Assembly (NCBI RefSeq): GCF_900113415.1
Contig: NZ_FOPH01000008.1
Coordinates: forward strand, 1 to 64,000
Direction of reading: 5' to 3'
DNA length: 64,000 bases
Source: Oribacterium sp. WCC10
Lineage (GTDB): Bacteria; Bacillota; Clostridia; Lachnospirales; Lachnospiraceae
A program made the position numbers and the translations under genes. Under the pieces are notes generated by a model, which was not told where the DNA came from, did no database searches, and worked only from the letters and a program-made list of their open reading frames with translations. Positions 17,941-25,348 of the stretch are shown one piece after another; the stretch's first letter is position 1; the number at the start of each line of letters is the position of its first letter.

Positions 17941-18209
17941 TGACGTGAGTGTCAAAAGTATTTGCCACTCACTGATTAGCGCTAACGCACACATTCGTGT
18001 GCATAGAGCAGGAATCCTTACAGATTCCTTTGAAGCGCTCAAAGCCGCGTGGCTCCTTTGATTAAAAATCGAAGGCAGATGTGCTGCTGAACACTCAAAC
18101 CTGGGTTCTTTTGCTGTGCAAAACGACTGCGTTATTCGTGTTCAGGCGGGTCATAAAGTCTCAAATCAACGTGCAAGCACGTGATTTGGTACTGTTGACA
18201 CTTACATCA
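17941..18209 (+). mobile_element. MITE-like palindromic element, full copy 1
   Basis: The 269-base core begins TGACGTGAGTGTCAAAAGTA and ends TACTGTTGACACTTACATCA, giving imperfect terminal inverted repeats of about 20 bases flanked by TATTA/ATATTAT. Inside are further hairpins: CGCACACATTCGTGTGC, AGGAATCCTTACAGATTCCT, CCTTTGATTAAAAATCGAAGG and AAATCAACGTGCAAGCACGTGATTT. There is no reading frame, so it would be non-autonomous. A nearly identical copy is at 40229-40497. Confidence 0.8.
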
Positions 18210-18293
18210 TATTATAAATATTTTATAAATATAGCATAGCATTTTGAGGCCTGCTCCGCAATAATTTACGAACGTTTGTACATCTAATGAACA

Positions 18294-18328
18294 TAAAAAG
18301 AGGCATCACAATGTATGTGATTGCCTCT
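18294..18328 (-). terminator. Terminator of the ilv-ridA operon
   Basis: Minus strand AGAGGCAATCACA / TGTGATGCCTCT with one mismatch, followed by TTTTTATG, about 85 bases past ridA. Confidence 0.85.
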
Positions 18329-18413
18329 GAAATGTATCTCTGAACTTGTGTGAGGTAAACTGTACCAGGGTAACGCTGACTAAACCAGCATTTTCACCGG
18401 AAAAATGAACTTC

Positions 18414-18782
18414 TTACAGCTCTGCAATTGCCTCGATTTCACATTTAACACCCTTTGGGATGTCTTTTACTGCAACACATGATCTTGCAGGATTTGATGT
18501 GAAGTACTTTGCGTAAACCTCATTAAATGCTGCGAAATCATTGATATCGCTAAGGAAGCAAGTGGTCTTTACAACCTTATCCATTGAGCTTCCGGCAGCC
18601 TCAACAAGAGCCTTAACGTTCTTGCAGCTCTGCTCTGCCTGCTCAGCTACTGTCTCTGCAACATTTCCTGTTGCAGGATCAACAGGTATCTGACCTGAAC
18701 AGAAAACAAGATTTCCAACCTTCATAGCCTGTGAGTATGGGCCGATTGCTGCGGGTGCATTAGTTGTTACAACTTTTTCCAT
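18414..18782 (-). CDS. ridA: RidA family enamine/imine deaminase
   Basis: Small trimeric hydrolase that clears reactive enamine/imine intermediates such as 2-aminoacrylate, formed by PLP enzymes including threonine/serine dehydratases. The 122 residues match the family along their length: AIGPYSQAMKVGNLVFCSGQ, the central TTCFLSDINDFAAFNEVY, and the catalytic Arg in NPARSCVAV, ending CEIEAIAEL. It is the last gene of the ilv cluster, 14 bases after ilvN2 and in the same transcription unit as ilvA. That fits removal of the by-products of IlvA chemistry. Confidence 0.95.
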   Translation of the reverse strand: MEKVVTTNAPAAIGPYSQAMKVGNLVFCSGQIPVDPATGNVAETVAEQAEQSCKNVKALVEAAGSSMDKVVKTTCFLSDINDFAAFNEVYAKYFTSNPARSCVAVKDIPKGVKCEIEAIAEL

Positions 18783-18796
18783 GATATCTCCTATTC

Positions 18797-19291
18797 TTAT
18801 TTTTCATCATTTTGTTCTTTGATTTTTGTTATAGCCAGCGTTCCGGTCCTGGCAAGTTCCACGATTCTTATGGATTTAAGTGTATCTAGAAACATCTGAA
18901 CTCTCTCCGGGGTATCGCACATCTTTATAGTCATCATAGACTTTGACAGATCGACGATACGTGCTCCCATGATCTGGCAGTTTTCCATGATATCCTTACG
19001 GTTATCACGATTATAACGTATCTTTACAAGTACCAGTTCCTGACTGATGCCTTCACTTTCATCGAAGGTCTTGACCTTGATTATATCAAGCTTTTTGTTA
19101 AGCTGTTTTTCTATCTGCTCAAGGGTTCTTTCGTCACCGCTTGAAACGATAACCATGTTTGAAACTGACTTATCTTCTGTTTCACCAACAGTCAGGGAAT
19201 CGATATTAAAGCATCTTCTCCAGAAAAGACCGGCGACTTTCGCCAGAACACCGGAACGGTTTTCTACAAGACAGGAATATATTCGTTTCAT
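18797..19291 (-). CDS. ilvN: Acetolactate synthase small (regulatory) subunit, long form
   Basis: Regulatory subunit of acetohydroxyacid synthase. Residues 1-75 form an ACT domain (YSCLVENRSGVLAKVAGLF, then MVIVSSGD) that in this family binds the branched-chain end product. Residues 80-164 match the C-terminal ALS small-subunit domain. The length of 164 is standard. It begins 10 bases after the large-subunit gene at 19302-20936, so the two should form one holoenzyme. A second, much shorter ACT subunit at 22360 pairs with the other large subunit. Shine-Dalgarno AGGAGGAG precedes the ATG. Confidence 0.92.
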   Translation of the reverse strand: MKRIYSCLVENRSGVLAKVAGLFWRRCFNIDSLTVGETEDKSVSNMVIVSSGDERTLEQIEKQLNKKLDIIKVKTFDESEGISQELVLVKIRYNRDNRKDIMENCQIMGARIVDLSKSMMTIKMCDTPERVQMFLDTLKSIRIVELARTGTLAITKIKEQNDEK

Positions 19292-19301
19292 CCGCTCCTC
19301 C

Positions 19302-20936
19302 TTATGCTATCTCTGATGGATCAACAGTAACTTCCATAAGTACAGACTCGTCATTTGCAAGGAACTCTGTCAGCTTTTCATCCATCTCGCTGTTGTTCGA
19401 AAGCTTCAGGTACTTCATCCCGTAAGCATCTGAAATCTTATCAAGCTCGGGACTTCCGGAAAGATCCGTTACCGAGAATCGGTCATTATATGTAAAATGC
19501 TGATACTGTCTCACAAGTCCCAGCCAGCCGTTTTTGATGACGGCGATCTTTACAGGCACTCTGTACTGTCGCATGGTTGCAAGTTCCATGAGACACATCT
19601 GAAATGCTCCGTCTCCTATAACAGCAACTACCTGTTTATCAGGAGCTGCAAGCTTTGCTCCGAGTGCCGCAGGAATAGAATATCCCATGGTTCCCATACC
19701 GCCTGATGTGAAGAACTTACCGTTTCTCATGATGTAGTTACCGCAGCTCCACATCTGATTCTGTCCAACGTCTGCAACGTATATGGCATCATCTTTAAGC
19801 TTCTGACTGAGTTCTATGACAAATTCTTCCGGAGTTACTGTTGAAGCCTTTCTGACTCTTTCCAAAAGCTTCTGAAGTTTTTTGTCTTCTGTCTCCTTTT
19901 TGTAGGCTCTGAGACGGTCAACCCAGTCCGAATACTCGGAGTCACATTCCTGCTGGTTAAATACTTCAAATACACTGCCGATGTCTCCGACCAGGGGAAT
20001 CTCAGGGCCTGCATTCTTACCGATTTCTGCAGGGTCTACATCAATGTGAACCAGTGTCTTGTTCTCCGTGATGAGATCCGGCTGGCTAATGCTTCTGTCC
20101 GCCACTCTTGCACCTGCCATAATAATCATATCAGCTTCATTCATGGCACGATTTCCGTAAGAGTTACCGTTGTTTCCTACCATCCCGAAGAACATGGGAT
20201 CAGTTGTTTTCATTACACCGATGCCCATCATGGTACAGACAACCGGTATGCGATTGTTTTCTGCAAACTTTCTTACTGCCTCTTCGGCATGGGCAAGATG
20301 AACGCCGCCGCCTACACAGATGATAGGTCTTTTGGCATCCTTAAGTCTTGCAAATACCTTTTTGATCTGAACTGTGTTTCCGTTTACTGTTGGACGATAT
20401 GTACGAAGTTTAACCTCATCAGGATAACGGAAGTCCTTTATCTGTGACTTTTGGATATCGATAGGGATATCGATGAGAACAGGTCCTTTTCTGCCTGAAT
20501 TGGCTATGTAAAATGCTTCCTTCATGATGCGAGGAATTTCCTTTGCATCACGAACTATATATGAATACTTAACGAAGGATTCGCAGGCTCCGGAGATGTC
20601 AGCCTCCTGAAAAACATCAGAGCCTACCAGATTGCTGTCTACCTGTCCTGTTATCACTACGATAGGAATGCTGTCTGCAAATGCAGTTGCTATTCCTGTG
20701 ATGATATTGGTGGCACCCGGTCCGGAAGTGACCGCAGCTACGCCGACTTTTCCGGTAGTTCTCGCGTATCCGTTTGCTGAATGTGCCGCATTCTGTTCCT
20801 GACGGACCAGAACGGTTTTTATCTCTGTATCCAGGATGCTGTTAAAAAAAGGAGCAATAGCAACTCCCGGATAACCGAAGACATATTCTACCTTTTCATT
20901 CTGGAGACATTTAACTAAAGCATCTGCACCTGTCAT
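19302..20936 (-). CDS. ilvB: Acetolactate synthase large subunit, second paralogue
   Basis: ThDP-dependent catalytic subunit that condenses pyruvate with pyruvate or 2-ketobutyrate, the first common step to valine/leucine and isoleucine. At 544 residues it has the catalytic Glu in RQEQNAAHSANGYAR (near 48), the FAD-fold domain and the ThDP motif IGDGAFQMC...KNGWLGLVRQYQ with an intact GDG. It differs clearly from the paralogue at 22770-24428 and lies directly upstream of its own ilvN, behind ilvA. The GGAG is 10 bases before the ATG. Which paralogue is feedback-sensitive cannot be told from sequence. Confidence 0.93.
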   Translation of the reverse strand: MTGADALVKCLQNEKVEYVFGYPGVAIAPFFNSILDTEIKTVLVRQEQNAAHSANGYARTTGKVGVAAVTSGPGATNIITGIATAFADSIPIVVITGQVDSNLVGSDVFQEADISGACESFVKYSYIVRDAKEIPRIMKEAFYIANSGRKGPVLIDIPIDIQKSQIKDFRYPDEVKLRTYRPTVNGNTVQIKKVFARLKDAKRPIICVGGGVHLAHAEEAVRKFAENNRIPVVCTMMGIGVMKTTDPMFFGMVGNNGNSYGNRAMNEADMIIMAGARVADRSISQPDLITENKTLVHIDVDPAEIGKNAGPEIPLVGDIGSVFEVFNQQECDSEYSDWVDRLRAYKKETEDKKLQKLLERVRKASTVTPEEFVIELSQKLKDDAIYVADVGQNQMWSCGNYIMRNGKFFTSGGMGTMGYSIPAALGAKLAAPDKQVVAVIGDGAFQMCLMELATMRQYRVPVKIAVIKNGWLGLVRQYQHFTYNDRFSVTDLSGSPELDKISDAYGMKYLKLSNNSEMDEKLTEFLANDESVLMEVTVDPSEIA

Positions 20937-20980
20937 AAAATGAAATCTCCTTTTTCGTATTATTCAGAATCAGGTAACTG

Positions 20981-22180
20981 TCAAACCAGTTTAAATCCCT
21001 CTTCGACAAACTTGTTTCTGATAGCCTCAATGTGTTCGAAGTTTCTGGTTTCCATCTGAAGTGTCAGATAGCATCCGTTGATATCTGTATCCATCGAGAT
21101 GGTGTTATGGTCAACCTTAGTGACATTGGCACCCATGGATGCAACGATATGTGATACTTCCTCAAGCTGACCCGGTTTATCCAGAAGTTCGATGGTAAGA
21201 GTTGCCTTTCTTCCGGTCTTGATGAGACCTCTGTTTATAACTCTTGAAAGGATATTTACGTCAATGTTTCCGCCTGATACTACGCAGACAACCTTTTTGT
21301 CCTTTACAGGGATCTTGTTAAAGAGAACCGCAGCAACTGATACTGCACCGGCACCCTCTGAAACAACCTTCTGCTTCTCCATAAGAGTGAGGATGGCTGC
21401 TGCTGTTTCGTCATCTGTGACAGTAACAACTTCATCAACATACTTTGAAACCATGTCATATGTCACATCACCGGGGCACTTTACGGAGATACCGTCTGCG
21501 AATGTATGAACTTCACTGAGAGCCTCTACCTTCTTGCTCTTGAGCGCACCTACCATGCTGGCTGCACCTGCTGCCTGAACACCATATACCTTGCAGTTTG
21601 GATTGAGTTTCTTTACTACGAAGCTTACGCCTGAGATGAGTCCGCCTCCGCCTACAGGAACTACTACTGCATCGGCATCTGCAAGCTGATCGCAGATCTC
21701 CATACCGATGGTTCCCTGACCTGCTATGACATCAACATCATTGAACGGATGGATGAATACTGCGCCTGATTCCTTTTGATACTCAACAGAAGCTGCGTAT
21801 GCATCATCATACACACCATCGATAAGACGGATCTCTGCACCATAGCTCTTTGTGGCTTCTACCTTTGAGATAGGTGCGATGGCCGGAAGGAAAATGGTTG
21901 ATTTGATACCTGCACGCTGTGCTGCGAGTGCAACGCCCTGTGCGTGGTTTCCAGCTGAGCATGCAACAACTCCCTTGGCCTTCTCTTCATCAGTTAGGGT
22001 TGAAATCTTGTAGTATGCGCCTCTGATCTTAAATGATCCGGTGTTTTGAAGATTCTCAGCCTTTAAGTAGAGATCGCAGCCTGCATCGATTCTGGTGGCA
22101 TGTACAAGCTCGGTTTTGTTGATGACAGGCTTAAGTACATGTGCTGCCTGATAGACCCTGTCCAATGTTAATTCGTTCAT
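20981..22180 (-). CDS. ilvA: Threonine ammonia-lyase with C-terminal ACT domain
   Basis: PLP enzyme that deaminates threonine to 2-ketobutyrate, the isoleucine precursor. The PLP lysine lies in GSFKIRGAYYKI near residue 51, followed by SAGNHAQGVA and the phosphate-binding loop PVGGGGLISG near 175. Residues about 325-399 form one ACT domain (LTIELLDKPGQLEEV). The length of 399 with a single ACT matches the clostridial short type rather than the two-ACT-domain enzyme of enterics. It sits between the two acetolactate synthase gene pairs, 44 bases upstream of ilvB2, and would feed the same pathway. Confidence 0.95.
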   Translation of the reverse strand: MNELTLDRVYQAAHVLKPVINKTELVHATRIDAGCDLYLKAENLQNTGSFKIRGAYYKISTLTDEEKAKGVVACSAGNHAQGVALAAQRAGIKSTIFLPAIAPISKVEATKSYGAEIRLIDGVYDDAYAASVEYQKESGAVFIHPFNDVDVIAGQGTIGMEICDQLADADAVVVPVGGGGLISGVSFVVKKLNPNCKVYGVQAAGAASMVGALKSKKVEALSEVHTFADGISVKCPGDVTYDMVSKYVDEVVTVTDDETAAAILTLMEKQKVVSEGAGAVSVAAVLFNKIPVKDKKVVCVVSGGNIDVNILSRVINRGLIKTGRKATLTIELLDKPGQLEEVSHIVASMGANVTKVDHNTISMDTDINGCYLTLQMETRNFEHIEAIRNKFVEEGFKLV

Positions 22181-22359
22181 AATTCCTCCCCAATCTTTTG
22201 TTTCGGTTTTTGGGTGTTTTCCTGAAGAATAATCTTCTGTGAGAAAGCCTCGAAAATCGTAGAATAATTGATATTATCGCAGAGACCTGTAAGGAATAAC
22301 AGATATTTTCCCTGCACCCTGCGGGTGTGCATGAGGAAGAAATCCTCCTGCAATATGGT

Positions 22360-22614
22360 TTAGTCTTCTTTGAATTCTGTTCTCAGATCAACTTTTCTGA
22401 TGTCATAGAGCTTTTCAAGCTGTGAGATAACCTGAGTTCTCATGTAATCGTCTCCTGTGGAAACGATTTCTATCTTCGTCACACCGGGAACATCTGTCGG
22501 GCCGGCGTGTATGGTTTCGATATTGTAGCCTCTTTTTGAGTAAAGACCGGTGATTCTGTTAAGCACACCAAAACGGTTATTTACCCAAAGATCAATGATA
22601 AATCTCTCTTCCAT
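22360..22614 (-). CDS. ilvN: Short acetolactate synthase regulatory subunit (ACT domain only)
   Basis: An 84-residue protein made of one ACT domain (FIIDLWVNNRFGVLNRITGLY, then GVTKIEIVSTGD), without the second domain of full-length IlvN. It follows the first large-subunit gene by 155 bases and so is probably its regulatory partner. The start at 22614 was chosen for GGAG 7 bases upstream; a longer frame from 22644 has no ribosome site. A stem GAATGCATAT / ATATGCATTC at about 22683-22712 lies in the gap before it, without a U-tract. Function as a regulatory subunit is inferred from position and fold. Confidence 0.85.
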   Translation of the reverse strand: MEERFIIDLWVNNRFGVLNRITGLYSKRGYNIETIHAGPTDVPGVTKIEIVSTGDDYMRTQVISQLEKLYDIRKVDLRTEFKED

Positions 22615-22769
22615 GATTAACTCCGTTCTACTGTATAAGATCAAAATCAGGCGGCAGTGAAGACTCTATGTTCACTTGGCAGGAATGCATATATCTGATA
22701 TGCATTCTTACCTGCTGTATAAGCAATCCGCAGACATTTGCTCAGTTTGTATAAATGAATGTATGACTA

Positions 22770-24428
22770 TCAGTCTCTCAGAATGATACTCTTTATGGAC
22801 TTTCCTGGCGGAATCATAGGAAGAACCTTTTCGTCCTCACTTATATGACAGTCGATGACGAATGATCCCGCAGGATCCGCATCGGTTTCTTCAAGTACCT
22901 TTTCAAGTTCTTCCAGAGTTGATACTGAGTATCCCTTAGAACCGAATGCATCAGCAAGTGCCGAGAAGTTTGTTTTTCTTCCTAGTGATGTCTGTGAATA
23001 CCTGCCTTCGTAGAAGATACCCTGCCACTGGCGTACCATGCCGAGAACAGTGTTATCAAGGATAACTACCGTTATAGGGAGTTCCTGGCTTACTACTGTG
23101 CAAAGCTCGTTGAGATTCATTCCGAAGGAACCCTCTGAAGTGAAAAGAACAGTTCTTTTTCGTCCTGAACCAATGCATCCTCCGATGGCAGCACCGAGAC
23201 CGTAACCCATAGTGCCAAGTCCGCCTGATGTGAGTAATGTCTTAGGCTGCTCAAAATCATAAAACTGTACTGTCCACATCTGGTGCTGACCTACATCGGT
23301 TGCAACAACAGTATCATCTTTGGTATGCTTTCTGACTGTTTCTATGATGTTCTTTGGACAGAACTCACCGGGACGGTCAGGTATGCGGGTCTTCTTGAAC
23401 TCTTCCACTTCGTCTCTCCACTCTTTGTGTCGAACACCCTGAATGTCTTTGAGAAGATCCTGAAGTATGCCCTTTATGTCACCCTGCAGACAAAAATCCG
23501 GACTTACATTTTTTCCAAACTCTGCCTTGTCTATATCAATGTGAATGACGGTACATTTTCTTGTGTACTCACCTATGTCGCCTGTTGCACGGTCTGAGAA
23601 ACGCACACCGATTGCAAGCATAAGATCACATTCTGCCTGTGCCTTTGTGGCTGCGTACTGCCCATGCATTCCGCACATTCCGAGATTGTATTCGTAGGAA
23701 TCGGGAAGAGCTGTTCTTCCCATCATACTGAGTCCCACAGGGGCATCCAGACGATGTGAAAGCTCCAAAACTTCCTTTTCCGCACCTGATGCAATCACAC
23801 CTCCGCCACAGTAGATAAATGGTCTGTGACAGTTTTTAATGGCTTCAAGAACCTCTGACTTAACGTAAGGTACTTTGGGCTTGTCAGGCATTCTCGGAAC
23901 AACTGCTATTCCGTACTCGCACATGTCGGTCTGTACATTCTTTGGAATATCTATGAGTACAGGTCCCTTTCTGCCGGAGTTTGCTATGAGAAATGCTTCC
24001 TTTATGGTCTGCTCAAGTTCCTGAACAGAACGAACCATGAAATTATGCTTGACTACCGGCTGGGTGATACCAACGATATCCACCTCCTGGAAACTGTCGC
24101 GTCCGAGAGCGTTAACGGAAACATTACCTGTAATGGCAACCAGTGGCACTGAATCAAGGTTTGCATTTGCAATACCTGTTACAAGATTGGTTGCACCCGG
24201 ACCTGATGTTGCGATAACAACTCCGGTCTTCCCGGAAGCTCTTGCATAGCCGTCAGCAGCGTGGCATGCGCCCTGTTCGTGAGCGGTTATGATATGGTTG
24301 ATTCTGTCGCTGTTTTTATACAGCTCGTCATAGATGTCGAGAACTGCGCCTCCGGGATAACCGAATACGGTATCGACGCCCTGCTTTACAAGTTCTTCTA
24401 TCAGAATCTGTGCTCCTTTTAATCTCAT
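22770..24428 (-). CDS. ilvB: Acetolactate synthase large subunit, first paralogue
   Basis: First structural gene of the ilv operon, ThDP-dependent. The 552 residues from MRLKGAQILIEEL show the catalytic Glu in AHEQGACHAADGYARASGKTG near 47, and the C-terminal LDNTVLGMVRQWQ typical of acetolactate synthases. The metal-binding GDG of the ThDP motif reads SEG here (FTSEGSFGMN), an Asp-to-Glu change at a magnesium ligand. The start at 24428 has AAGGAG upstream; the longer frame to 24509 has none. The gene is preceded by a long leader containing a leader peptide, an attenuator and three 87-base repeats. Confidence 0.92.
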   Translation of the reverse strand: MRLKGAQILIEELVKQGVDTVFGYPGGAVLDIYDELYKNSDRINHIITAHEQGACHAADGYARASGKTGVVIATSGPGATNLVTGIANANLDSVPLVAITGNVSVNALGRDSFQEVDIVGITQPVVKHNFMVRSVQELEQTIKEAFLIANSGRKGPVLIDIPKNVQTDMCEYGIAVVPRMPDKPKVPYVKSEVLEAIKNCHRPFIYCGGGVIASGAEKEVLELSHRLDAPVGLSMMGRTALPDSYEYNLGMCGMHGQYAATKAQAECDLMLAIGVRFSDRATGDIGEYTRKCTVIHIDIDKAEFGKNVSPDFCLQGDIKGILQDLLKDIQGVRHKEWRDEVEEFKKTRIPDRPGEFCPKNIIETVRKHTKDDTVVATDVGQHQMWTVQFYDFEQPKTLLTSGGLGTMGYGLGAAIGGCIGSGRKRTVLFTSEGSFGMNLNELCTVVSQELPITVVILDNTVLGMVRQWQGIFYEGRYSQTSLGRKTNFSALADAFGSKGYSVSTLEELEKVLEETDADPAGSFVIDCHISEDEKVLPMIPPGKSIKSIILRD

Positions 24429-24620
24429 ACCTGACTCCTTTATAAGTGATTTATGATGCGAGTAAAAGAACTCATTATGTGAAATGCAACCGGTATCCGG
24501 CCGGTACATACATCATCAATAACAGCTAAAACGTAGTGAAATGATAAAAATATTTAGTATAAATCATAAATATAACTATACCACAATAGAGGTTCTAAAA
24601 GAATCCCCCGCTTATCTTCA

Positions 24621-24881
24621 ATCTCCCATATTCAATGGTCGATTTCACGTTGGCTGTCATATGTCCGCCTGTGCAAGCACAGCGTCCGCATGACAGCTTT
24701 ATCGCGAATCTCCCATATTCAATGGTCGATTTCGCGTTGACTGTCATATGTCCGCCTGTGCAAGCACAGCGTCCGCATGACAGCTTTATCGCGAATCTCC
24801 CATATTCAATGGTCGATTTCGCGTTGACTGTCATATGTCCGCCTGTGCAAGCACAGCGTCCGCATGACAGCTTTATCGCGA
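24621..24881 (-). repeat. Three tandem copies of an 87-bp hairpin repeat in the ilv leader
   Basis: Units start at 24621, 24708 and 24795 with exact 87-base spacing. Copies 2 and 3 are essentially identical; copy 1 differs at two positions (CACGTTGGC for CGCGTTGAC). Each unit contains the arms GCTGTCAT...GCCTGTGC and GCACAGCG...ATGACAGC, forming a long imperfect stem with an AA loop. The array lies between the attenuator terminator and ilvB1, so it would be transcribed only when the attenuator is read through. Because 87 is a multiple of 3, both strands stay open; neither frame has a ribosome site. Confidence 0.9.
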
Positions 24882-24916
24882 AAAAAAACCTTGCAGTGGT
24901 AAAGCTGCAAGGTTTT
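24881..24916 (-). terminator. Attenuator terminator of the ilv operon
   Basis: Minus strand: perfect 12-bp stem AAAACCTTGCAG / CTGCAAGGTTTT with the loop CTTTACCA, followed by eight T. It lies 36 bases after the leader peptide stop and about 450 bases before ilvB1. The segment at 24941-24957 (GTGTAAAGCTTTTCAAG), overlapping the leader stop codon, can pair with CTTGCAGCTTTACCAC (24896-24911) over about 14 pairs and would break this terminator. Confidence 0.85.
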
Positions 24917-24951
24917 AAAAACATATCCGTCTTTATATCTCTTGAAAAGCT

Positions 24952-25035
24952 TTACACAAAAAAGGCACTATTGCGAATCACAATAATGTTCACGAGAATA
25001 ATAATGACAGATAGAATCACACTGTAATTATTCAT
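24952..25035 (-). CDS. Leader peptide of the ilv operon (27 residues)
   Basis: Short frame ATG 25035 to TAA 24952. Residues 6-20 read VILSVIIILVNIIVI: 13 of 15 are Ile, Val or Leu, the products of the operon downstream. It starts about 32 bases after a predicted transcription start, and its stop codon overlaps the first arm of an antiterminator. An intrinsic terminator follows 36 bases later. This is the arrangement of ribosome-mediated attenuation as in enteric ilvL. The ribosome site is modest: AAAGGA 13 bases and AAGAAG 1 base upstream. The peptide itself needs no function of its own. Confidence 0.75.
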   Translation of the reverse strand: MNNYSVILSVIIILVNIIVIRNSAFFV

Positions 25036-25073
25036 GCTTCTTTGCGTTTCCTTTCATCGAAATATATATATAA

Positions 25074-25102
25074 ATTATGCGATTGACACATGCCTAAGTC
25101 AA
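25074..25102 (-). promoter_or_regulatory. Sigma-A promoter of the ilv operon
   Basis: Minus strand TTGACT (25097-25102), a 17-base spacer, CATAAT (25074-25079). The start would be near 25067, 32 bases before the leader peptide ATG. Confidence 0.7.
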
Positions 25103-25213
25103 TAAACAATAAGTTATAAGAGATATGCTTGTCCGGTTAATGTTTTAACATAGCAGCATTAATCAACGTATCGAATTACTGCAGGGCTCTTCATACAATC
25201 GATTATAAACATA

Positions 25214-25333
25214 GGAAAAAGCTGATTAAAGCGTTTCTCTGAGCGGATTATCGATGCGAAGCATCAACTTCTTTTGAAAATCCGTGTCCCGACGTGGAGG
25301 CTCTGTGGAAACACTGATAAAATCAGCGTTTCC
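25214..25333 (+). repeat. 120-bp palindromic repeat, copy 1
   Basis: Begins GGAAAAAGCTGATTAAAGCG and ends CACTGATAAAATCAGCGTTTCC. It shares with the copy at 26705-26824 the interior blocks GATGCGAAGCATCAACTTC and TTTGAAAATCC. Each end is itself a small hairpin, and the two ends are inverted relative to each other. It sits just past the stop of the DUF815 gene. Confidence 0.75.
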
Positions 25334-25348
25334 ACAATACTGATATGT

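Noticed and set aside
24595-25027. Frames of 109 and 130 codons on both strands across the 87-bp repeats
   Set aside because: The repeat length is a multiple of 3 and the unit is palindromic, so both strands stay open. There is no ribosome site, and they overlap the attenuator and leader peptide.
24429-25110. T-box riboswitch upstream of ilvB1
   Set aside because: No T-box core sequence (GGTGGNACCGCG type) was found. The leader peptide with antiterminator/terminator explains the region better.
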